Shown piece after piece: positions 56,104 through 64,000 of a DNA stretch of 64,000 nt. Both the position numbers and the translations under genes were made by a program. The notes under the pieces are model-generated. The model searched no databases. It was given only the letters and a program-made list of their open reading frames with translations, and was not told the DNA's origin. The DNA is from Oegoconia quadripuncta (lineage: Eukaryota > Arthropoda > Insecta > Lepidoptera > Autostichidae): the NCBI GenBank assembly GCA_949316235.1, contig OX438743.1:35619242-35683241 (forward strand), written 5' to 3'. The first letter of the stretch is position 1; each line of letters opens with the position of its first letter.

Positions 56104-58569
56104 TATAACAACCCGACTACGATTAAAAATACCTACCTACAAAAATTCAAAAACAAGACGAAATAACTCAATTGATTTAGGCTGGAGTCGGAGATTCTAT
56201 AATCAAAATATCCCAATACACCAGTTACGAATCCATCGACGCGCACTGCAGTGTCCAGGCCAAGTTCACAAAAAAAATTATTAAGTACGCGGAACAGTAG
56301 AGTGGCCTATCAGGCCTCAATTAATTGAGTTATTGCATGTTGTTTTTAAATAATTATAAGTAGGTAGGTATTTTTATCCGTGGCCGGGTTTTCTTATTTT
56401 TAAAGTTTTTAATTTGGGTTATCCACCAGTAAGAGGTAAGTGTTATAATTTGAATCCAAAGCAGACAAGTTTTATCATCAACCATGAATAATTAATTTCG
56501 TTTCATTGCTTGTGAATCAGTGACACTAATAATGCTGCAACTTTTTATTCGGTAATCGGCATTTTCTTTCCTGATGTCATGGACGGATGGTGTTGTTTTA
56601 TATAATGCCTGTGTTCGTAAAAACAACGCAAACTAGTTAATTACTTAATATAGTCCAGTAAAAATACGACATTTTTGTGATGGCAGTTAATTATTTAAGA
56701 GCCCCGCTGTTGTCGGTGTAACTTCCTAAAATTTTAAAGTTCCTGATCTTTTGTAGAAGGATACAGTACCCATCAGTAATAGAATAAAAATGTTTTTTAA
56801 CCAGTCAGTAGCTTGCTTTAGGGATAGTATAGGTATTTAGTTATAAAACCTACAACAAATTAAAGTTACCACTGTGAACTCCATTGCGTTGTAGAAGATG
56901 CTAAGAAATCCTAAAACAATTTAAAAAAAATTAATCAATGGTTACCTACTTTATATTTTCTAGAAATACTTTATTGAGTCGTGATATTTGTCGTCGGTGA
57001 AATTTTTCATAAATGTAAAGAAGTTATTGATCGATTCTTTTGAAAATAGTTACAAGGGTTCTAATCATTTAATCATATTGTTTTTGTTTTATTACCAAAT
57101 ATCTATATAATATTTAAAGCAAGCTACCGATTTGTTAGATTTTTTTTAATGTATCACTGACAGGCACTCTATCCATGTGCAAAAACGGCCTTTAAGATTA
57201 TAGGAAGTTAAAAGTGTATCCTTACTGGAGTAATAGGCCGAGTTGCAAAAAAAAGCGACGCTCGTTGTAAAAAAATAAATAACACAATAAATTTTTTTAA
57301 ATAAATAAATATTTAAATCAATTGTTTTCTTTTAAAACCAAATTACACAAGTTGTTTTTGCAATTACGTAAGCTGATCGCAACATTTTGTGAATAAAGTA
57401 GAGGTGCTCATAAAATGTTGCTATTAACAACATAACTACTTTTTATTATTATTATTAAATTCTTTATTGCACACAAAAATAAAATACAAAGAACATTTAA
57501 CATAAATGATAAAAAGGCGGTGTTATCGCTATCTTTTTTTATTTAGAATTTTCCAAATATATCACCCCCCAAATCAAAATTCTACTCTACACGTCCATGT
57601 GCCACCATTTCCTACAACTGTAAGTAAGTAGGTACTAAATTTGAAACGTCAAATATAGTTTCTTAAATAAATGACAGGAACAGATGGACTGACACCGAGG
57701 TAATTCCATAAGTGTTCCGTTTTTGCCATTTGTATTAGGGAAGACTACAATAATCAAAATCGGTCCTTAAACAAAACAGATATTCTCCCATAGCATAACG
57801 CCACACAGCTTATTCTGAATAACGTAAGTTTACTCGTCAATTTACTGTCCTCTACTAATAATCAGTGTCTCCATGCGTCAAACCATTTCATTTGATACCC
57901 AACAAGTGGTTGTGAAGAAAAAGGTAAGCCGCCATCTTGGGGCGTCTGCCATATTGGATTTAGAATATAATTTTTGATCTAACAATAAGTTACTTGTGTA
58001 TAAGTCAACCTAATTAAATATCAGATAGTATTTATACAAATTAATAACAGGGTTACAAAACTAGACTATGTAAGCTATTTTTTTGTAGGCTTAGTTATTT
58101 AAAATATTTTTTTTTATGCACAACGGGTTGTTACTAGATCACACCTCAATATAACTCTATAAGATGGCAACTAAGATATAGCTAAACTATTAACGTATAA
58201 TACTTGTATTACGAATGTATGTTATCTATCATATCACCAGTTATAGTGTGTTTGTTTCTGCTACACTTAAGTGGAGCGTACCTACGTAAGTCAAAAATTG
58301 GATACTACTATCTACCTTATCAACTACTATACAGAACTATAACGCATGTCAATTATGGCGCTTATCATATCACTGACCGGCTAGACAAGCAGACATCGAA
58401 ATGTAGGTATCGCGTAAAAATGTAAAATGTGACTATTTTAAATGTAGGGTATAGATACTAGTACCTATACCTATTTATTATTCGGAATCGCTTAATTCTT
58501 AACAAGAATGAAAATAGGCTTGTTATTTATAAGTCATGACGTTTTCAGATGTTCTTTTTATAACTTATG
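56104..58569. other. LRR gene intron, mostly unassigned
   Basis: AT-rich intron. A non-LTR 3' end in minus orientation (TTATTATTATTATTAAATTC then TTTATTGCACAC) lies at 57445-57545. A YY1-like word GCCGCCATCTTGG lies near 57940. The frame at 58204-58425 is not recognised. Confidence 0.5.
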
Positions 58570-58650
58570 AAATATCAATCAATCACTCAAATACGCTTTA
58601 TTGTTTAAATAAGGAAGGTACATTTAAATATCTTATAGAAACTACAAATA
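58570..58650 (-). repeat. retroposon 3' end, minus orientation
   Basis: TCAATCAATCACTCAAATAC and GCTTTATTGTTTAAATAAGG are a tail and 3' UTR start like those at 53430-53580. Confidence 0.5.
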
Positions 58651-58864
58651 TGATTTGTGCAGAATGAAAATATTTTAAAAGTTAGGTAGGTACCTATTAT
58701 TGTTACAATTTCACAAAACAAAGAATCAATTATATACTTAATGAACAAACAGATTATCGCCGAGCCGCGGAGCAGTTCCCTGTAGGTAACGGTGAGACGT
58801 GCGGTTCCCGTAGAACCAACCCTGTCTCTGTGGGTGTAGTAAAAAGCGATTAGGAGATCACGAG

Positions 58865-59567
58865 ATGTGTAGAACATATCACATGAAGGCTAGATCTGAT
58901 GCGGCCAAAGCCAAAGAGAAGGAAACATCGTTCGCTATATGGCAAGAGCAGTGGGATGCGACCGAGAAAGGTCTATGGACAAAAAGCCTAATTTACAATG
59001 TCCAAGCGTGGGTATACAAGGCGTTTTGGAAACATAAACTACTACCTATCACAGGCCCTCTCCGGACATGGAGTGTTTAATTCATTTAGAAAAAGAATCG
59101 GAAAAGCAACGTCAAGTATTTGCTGGTTCTGCAATGAAGAAGACACGCCTGAACATACCCTGTTCTGGTGTACCCAATTCCAGGCAGACAGGCAGGCGTT
59201 TACCTCAAAGACGGGCATAATTCTTTCAAAAGGCAACATGATCGAGGTGATGCTGAGAAGCGAAGAACTATGGCAACACGTCAATATGCTCATCACATCG
59301 ATTATGAAATGCAAAGAGGAACGAGAGCGATTAGAGGAACAGAGGGAACGGGAAATGCTGGCTCTGCCAGTATAACCACTGATAATCTGCCCGAAGCATT
59401 AATTAAGAGTCCCGGGCAATTATCTATGGTGGGAGTTTCGAGAAGGGAGGGAGTTTTAGTCCGTAGGCTACTGAGATCTCGGTAGAGTCGGGCATGGCGT
59501 TGCGCACGAACGTAGCGGTATCCACGAGGATTTCCCACTCCCACGTAAAAAAAAAAAAAAAAAAAAA
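58865..59567 (+). mobile_element. R1-clade non-LTR retrotransposon, 5'-truncated
   Basis: A 703-bp insertion bounded by a perfect 13-bp duplication AGGAGATCACGAG (58852-58864 and 59568-59580) and ending in a 21-22-nt poly(A). It encodes the end of ORF2 in two frames: WQEQWDATEKGLWTKSLI up to about 59040, then YYLSQALSGHGVFNSF, RIGKATSSICWFCNEEDTPE and HTLFWC to a stop at 59375. SGHG followed by a Cys-Cys-His-Cys finger (CWFC...EHTLFWC) is the R1-clade carboxy terminus. One frameshift near 59040 kills the frame. The intact duplication and tail indicate a young insertion in the LRR gene intron. Confidence 0.88.
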
Positions 59568-59879
59568 AGGAGATCACGAGCTAACGGCAAAGCCCAATGA
59601 TGGGCAGCAGCGTCATTAGTGCCAATAAGAATTAACTTGTTTCAACTCCTCTCCTCGCAATCGACATCTCGAACGAATGTTGATGTGTTTAGATTGCTGT
59701 ACCTACTTAGTTAATTAGTGCTCCCCATATACTTATAGTCTCGATATTAGTGCTTAATTAAGTATAACTAGGTGATTTATCATATTTTTGCGGACTTTAC
59801 TACAACATACATACAAGCCAATGTTTGAACAGCCCGATAAGGAAAACATCATATTTATTTGAAAACACATTTTATTCAG

Positions 59880-60096
59880 TTTACAGATATTGTCGCTAGG
59901 CGCCAACCAAATAACAGAAGTCCCTGATTCCGTTGGCCGACTAATTAGCCTTCAAGCCTTGGTCCTGAGCGATAACTACATAGAACAGCTGCCGGCGAGC
60001 ATCGCTAGTTTGAACCAACTACGCTCTTTGCTGCTACACAAAAACAGACTAAAGACTCTACCCACGCAAATAATAAAGCTGAAATGTTTAACAGAG
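59880..60096 (+). CDS. LRRC58: LRRC58-like protein, exon 2
   Basis: A 217-nt exon after acceptor TTCAG, ending before GTAAGT (phase 0). Joining to 50654 gives KLNSLQILSLGANQI, with exact LRR spacing LxxLxxLxL; using the more 3' acceptor TTACAG would delete a residue and break it. Three repeats follow: ILSLGANQITEVP, LQALVLSDNYIEQLP and LRSLLLHKNRLKTLP, ending LKCLTE. In LRRC58 the next segment is a short LRR cap and a Cys-rich tail, so at least one more exon lies beyond the window. The intron before it is 9.2 kb. Confidence 0.9.
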
Positions 60097-61370
60097 GTAA
60101 GTTAAATGTGAACTAAACACTTTCCTTCCTAAATGGGTTGGGAATTTAAATTGTACCAGAGGAAATTCTAGAATATTATTAACAGTTGCATATGATTCCC
60201 AATCTACTTGTTATAATTTTTTTATATGAGTTTACGCTTGACCTTATCGCACTTAATGGTATTGAAGATGAGGTCAATGCTAGAAGTGCGTGACAGAATT
60301 ATTAATAAATTATTATAATTATTATTAAGGGGTCTGGTAGGCTATGGCTATCTTACCTCAAACAGTCGCAATACAATGAGGCAGTCTAAGATGGTAGGCG
60401 GAAATTTAAAAATTGTCTCCTAGCTTCTACCAAATCGAATATCTACCTTAGTTACCTACAATAAAAATGCTCCCCGCTGGGGGTGGAATCAACACCGGCG
60501 CGATATCATCTGTATAGCTATAAAAGAAACCCCGAGAGAAAGTACCATCACGTAAGCAACCAAACTGTACCAAACTCTAAATATCTTCGAAAAAACTGAA
60601 CCAAATTCCACCAAAGATGGCTAAGAACCATCTTGCAAACACCAGTTTTCAAATCGGTTCAGCCATTTCGGTGGTACAATGCCACGATATACTTCGAACT
60701 CAAACACCCCTCTTGGCGTTGGGGCTTAAAAAGTCAACTAAAGGAGGCGTGTTAATAAAACAACTAAATCACTTCAAAGATTTTCAAGGAAATGCGACTT
60801 CATTCACATAAGTAGACGTTCCCAAAACATTACCACGAACGTATTGTTTAACGTGTCTGTGACTTTGCCCAATAAATTACACTGGTTACAATGCAAGATT
60901 ACGTAAGGGAGTAATCGTAGTTAGTTATGTATGATAATTACGATAACCTCGCGAGAGTGACATGTGCAGCGAGCAAATTTATATAGATATATATGTCTAC
61001 AATATTGTGACACCAATTATAGATTGTATACTAAGTAGGTAAGTGTCAGGTTGTGTGACATTACAGAAGTCGTAACTACGTAAGTCAACTCGGTCAATTG
61101 TGTTGTCATTGTTACCGAATTGAGCGGTGCATGGGAGAGTCAGCTCTTTAAATGTTCAGGTACATTCTGAAACATAAACCTTTATAGGCCTGCAAAATAC
61201 AAATTAAGTTTTCTCAAGAGATAATTGACGTTGATCGATATTTTTTTATTTAGTTACAGCAATTACTGAATTCAACAATAAGCAAAAACTACTGTAGAAA
61301 ATATATTAATGATTTGCTGGGAAAACTTAATTTGTATGGAGCGTAAAGATTTATCTGTTCCAGATTGTAG
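60097..61370. other. LRR gene intron before the CR1 element
   Basis: AT-rich. It contains the repeat at 60585-60735. No third LRR exon was recognised: no frame resembling the LSLRGNPL cap or the Cys-rich tail of LRRC58 follows a splice acceptor here. Confidence 0.6.
60585..60735 (+). repeat. 'cataacacccctc' lepidopteran repeat copy
   Basis: AAGATGGCTAAGAACCATCT, CAAATCGGTTCAGCCATTTC and AAACACCCCTCTTGGCGTTG mark a second good copy of the repeat at 55905-56103. Confidence 0.6.
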
Positions 61371-61454
61371 CTACAGGTACATACACTGGTTGGATACTAT
61401 TACATTATTAGTATTATACATTACATTAGGCTGTCTAATGTAATCCATCATGCG

Positions 61455-62306
61455 ATGTTATGGAAGTACATAGAGCCCTTCAAGAAGCAGGTCACAGTGA
61501 ATAATCCTATAGGGTATAAACAAGTTGCAGGCACTGTCAATGACCCCATGCTTGCATCCATATGTGCCTCCGCAGTGGACCCCACGCGTACTCTGAGACT
61601 TACTCCTACATCGGGTCCCATACCAGTACCGGAGCCGTCGTCCGCTACACCAGGTCACTCGCCTACTTCTCCCGAGGCCTCAACACCTAGAATATACATC
61701 TTCTCTGATGGGATAGGTAAAGATCTGGGTAGTTATATGCAGTTCAACACTGAGCAGAAGGTCATAAATATGTGTATGCCAGGTGCTTCATATCAACAGG
61801 TGTTTAATTGTATGAAGAGTTTTACAGATTATGATAAAAACTGTAGTATTATAATATTAGTTGGTAATGGATTGGGTGTTTCAAAAAAACAACTTACAAC
61901 AAATTTTGAATTCCTTGCTTCTTTAAATGTAAAAAAAATTATTACTTGTGCTTTTGGTTATTCACATTGCTTATCAAGTGATGAAAATAACTATATCCAG
62001 AATTTGAATAGGTTACAAACTAACATGATATTTTATAATGACAAATTTAAATTTTTTGACACTAATAAGTTTATTAGGAATCTTTTTTTAACGAAAGATA
62101 AACTATATCTTTCAAAATATTATATAAAACAATTGGCTATGTTGTTAGCCTATAATTTACCTATTTATACGATACCAGTCAATGGTAGATCCTTTTTTGT
62201 AATGGAGGGCCCTTCTAGGGGTATCAAATCACCTATTATTTATAATAATAGGGATGTGACTCCTGCTGAGACGAGGGACTTAGAGCAGTCTCGATTTTTA
62301 AACTAG
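61455..62306 (+). CDS. retrotransposon ORF1: SGNH-esterase-like protein, likely catalytically dead
   Basis: The product has 283 residues. Residues 50-80 are a Pro/Ser-rich linker. Residues 80-232 follow the SGNH/GDSL fold seen in CR1-type ORF1 proteins: block I IYIFSDGIGKDLG (80-92), block II MPGASYQQV (108-116), block III ILVGNGLG (134-141), and a final LTKDKLYLSKYYIKQLA (212-228). In active family members block I is GDS and the last block is DGLHL. Here Ser is Gly and His is Tyr, so the fold is kept without the catalytic Ser and His. CR1 ORF1 proteins bind nucleic acid and form particles with the RNA. The start is the first in-frame ATG; the frame is open upstream. Confidence 0.75.
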   Translation: MLWKYIEPFKKQVTVNNPIGYKQVAGTVNDPMLASICASAVDPTRTLRLTPTSGPIPVPEPSSATPGHSPTSPEASTPRIYIFSDGIGKDLGSYMQFNTEQKVINMCMPGASYQQVFNCMKSFTDYDKNCSIIILVGNGLGVSKKQLTTNFEFLASLNVKKIITCAFGYSHCLSSDENNYIQNLNRLQTNMIFYNDKFKFFDTNKFIRNLFLTKDKLYLSKYYIKQLAMLLAYNLPIYTIPVNGRSFFVMEGPSRGIKSPIIYNNRDVTPAETRDLEQSRFLN

Positions 62307-64000
62307 GTAAAAAGACAAAGGAAAAGCCAAATCGACTTACAATATTTCATCAAAATATTCAGTGCTTTTCTGGCAAAGAACTAGAAATAGAGATGTTTTT
62401 AGAGAAACACAACACCATCGATATTGTATGTATTACTGAACATTGGCTAAAACAAACCGAAATGATTATCTCAAATGACAATTATTATTGTATTAGTTCA
62501 TTCCATCGACAATTTAAGACACATGGAGGTTCCTTAATTTTAATTAAAAATAATTTAAAAGCGAAGGAACGCAAAGATGTTGTTGCACTTTCGATTGAAT
62601 GTACTATTGAACTTTCATCTGTGGAGTTGGAGAATTACATTGTTAGTTGCGTATACAGACCTCCTTATGTTTACAACTTTAATTTGTTTGAGTCGGTCAT
62701 GGAAGATGTGCTAAAACTAGTAACTAGAGGGACAAAGTCAGTTATAGTCTGTGGTGATTTTAATGTAGATTTGCTGGAGCAGAAGTCGTTAACTACTCGA
62801 ATAATAAGTTTATTTAAGTCTTTTAATTTAAACAACGTATTCCTAGAGCCTACTAGAATCACTGAATCTACAGCCACTTGCATAGATAACTTTTTCTGTA
62901 ACTGTAATTTCATTGATCAGTCTATACTAAACTGTTTAAGGTCTGATCACTGTGGGCAACTTGTTGCTTTTCCGTTAATTAAGTTATCCAATCCCACAGT
63001 AGAATTCATTACTAGACCTATACCTGCAGAAAAAGTAGAAATATATAAAGAAGTTTTGCTAAATAAATTACCTTTACCTTCGTCTGAAACAATTGACTGT
63101 GATAAATTTTATACAGATTTCTTCAATGTTTTGAATAAAGAGTTTGAACAAATCTTTCAAATTAAAAAAGTTAAAAATACAAATAAATTTAAATTCAGTA
63201 ACTGGGCCACGAAAGGGATTCGAATAAGTAGAGATAAGTTGTTTCAGCTCTATGAAGATAGGACAATTAGGCAGGGTGACCTAGAGTTCTGCGAATTTGT
63301 TAAAAATTATTCAAAAATATTTAAAAAAGTTTGTACTGCTGCTAAGTCCAGATACATTAGTAATATTGTAAATATTGCTGATAACAAGATTAAAGCAGTC
63401 TGGAAGGTTATAAATAGGGAAACGTCATGTGTTAAACCACGTGACAATGGATATTCAATTAAAATTAATAATAGACTTATCAATCGCGATATAGAAGTAG
63501 CTCAGCATTTTGAAAATTTTTTTGTAAATATTCCAGTCAAAACTACTGAAATACTAGATTCATCACCAAATCGTGCTAAATCATTGATGGTAACTAATGT
63601 AAAAAAATGCCACACTATTTTTAAATTTAGGTATGTTGACCCTCTCGAAGTTATAAAGGCTTTCAAAACGCTAAAGTTAAAAAAAGCTGAAGATGTCTGG
63701 GGCATGTCGGTAAAGCTGTTGAGTCATATTGTTACTACGATCGCTCCTTACTTAGCCTTAATTTTCAATGCGAGTATTGATCAAGGTGTCTTTCCTGAAC
63801 TGATGAAACATAGTAAGGTTGTACCTCTCTTTAAATCAGGATGTAAAAACGATCTCAATAATTACAGGCCCATCTCCATTCTACCTGTACTTAGTAAAAT
63901 TTTTGAGAAACTTATTCTGGGTCAAATGCTGTGTCATTTCAATACAAATGGACTACTACATGATAAACAGTTTGGCTTTACTAACGGTCGCTCGACAACG
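62270..64000 (+). CDS. retrotransposon ORF2: APE endonuclease and reverse transcriptase, 3'-partial
   Basis: The frame is open from 62270 to the window edge with no stop; it is -1 relative to ORF1. Endonuclease motifs in order are FHQNIQ (catalytic Asn codon 62354), ITEHWL (catalytic Glu), GGSLILIK, SCVYRPP, GDFN (62753-62764) and RSDH (62939-62950). All metal and catalytic residues are present. After a linker the reverse transcriptase begins: KHSKVVPLFKSG, NNYRPISILPVLSKIFEKLI and QFGFTNGRSTT. The YxDD motif lies beyond the window. The first in-frame ATG (62393) falls after the catalytic Asn, so normal initiation would give a broken endonuclease. Confidence 0.9.
62297..62303 (+). promoter_or_regulatory. 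predicted -1 ribosomal frameshift site U UUA AAC
   Basis: In the ORF1 frame the last codons are TTT TTA AAC TAG, so the heptamer T TTA AAC is in register (X XXY YYZ) with UUA and AAC in the P and A sites and the ORF1 stop immediately behind. Slipping back one base continues into ORF2 as AAA CTA GGT AAA. UUUAAAC is one of the most efficient known slippery heptamers. A weak stem (62320-62327 with 62364-62371) follows 16 nt later, farther than the usual 5-9 nt. Confidence 0.55.
62320..62371 (+). other. possible stimulatory stem-loop after the slippery site
   Basis: GGAAAAGC (62320-62327) can pair with GCTTTTCT (62364-62371) with one G-U pair. An inner AATATTT / AAATATT hairpin (62341-62347 with 62353-62359) lies in its loop. 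The stem is AU-rich, so stability is doubtful; no clear pseudoknot was found. Confidence 0.25.

Larger units (their letters stand above)
61371..64000 (+). mobile_element. CR1/L2-type non-LTR retrotransposon, runs off window
   Basis: Two overlapping ORFs (61455-62306 and 62270-64000) encode an esterase-fold ORF1 protein and an endonuclease plus reverse transcriptase. The 5' boundary is not certain: the ORF1 frame is open back to 61371, and no promoter or duplication was recognised. Both frames are undamaged, which suggests a recent or active copy. It lies downstream of LRR exon 2, in the same orientation as that gene. Confidence 0.88.

Overview
The window is AT-rich, intron-rich arthropod nuclear DNA, almost certainly from a moth or butterfly (Lepidoptera). 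Two conserved animal genes give the phylum. The interspersed repeats give the order: tRNA-headed SINEs with a shared 3' body, RTE-clade 3' ends reading ...HQWTSCG-stop, copies of a repeat containing CCGCCCGCGACTTCG, and copies of a repeat ending in 'cataacacccctctttt'. The species cannot be named from sequence alone.

Positions 46389 down to 2898 (minus strand) hold nearly all of the coding sequence of shaggy/GSK-3, the glycogen synthase kinase 3 of the Wnt and insulin pathways. Nine constitutive or near-constitutive exons, from the MSGRPRT start to the PSLNDFLKPR tail, join with consensus splice sites and consistent phases. A 63-nt phase-symmetric cassette exon (30225..30287) can be added without changing the frame. 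A GC-rich alternative amino-terminal exon (30442..30838) ends with a consensus donor in the same phase as the normal first exon. A further, weaker candidate lies at 41425..41578. The final carboxy-terminal exon was not found and is probably left of the window.

Positions 46390..50163 are the upstream region between the two genes. They hold repeats, a possible sgg core promoter with a CRE palindrome, and a possible minus-strand first exon (49868..50073) whose start codon is about 90 bp from the start of the plus-strand gene, which would make a head-to-head promoter.

Positions 50164 to beyond the right edge (plus strand) hold a leucine-rich-repeat gene that looks like LRRC58. Two coding exons (50164..50654 and 59880..60096) are visible. 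Their join restores exact LRR spacing. The large introns contain a recent 5'-truncated R1-clade retrotransposon with a 13-bp target-site duplication (58852..59580) and a CR1/L2-type retrotransposon (about 61371 to the window end).

The most unusual feature is that CR1/L2-type element. Its first ORF has an SGNH-esterase-like fold in which the catalytic Ser and His appear to be replaced. ORF1 ends in U UUA AAC directly followed by UAG, a classical -1 ribosomal frameshift heptamer. ORF2 (endonuclease and reverse transcriptase) is open in exactly the -1 frame and has no AUG before its endonuclease catalytic motif.

The introns carry many fold-back DNA elements. These include a 913-bp Tc1/mariner-like element with about 173-bp terminal repeats and a leftover transposase HTH domain, three copies of a family with GGCCCGTAT-like ends, and two 5S-rRNA-derived SINEs. 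An inverted pair of similar SINEs brackets two sgg exons.
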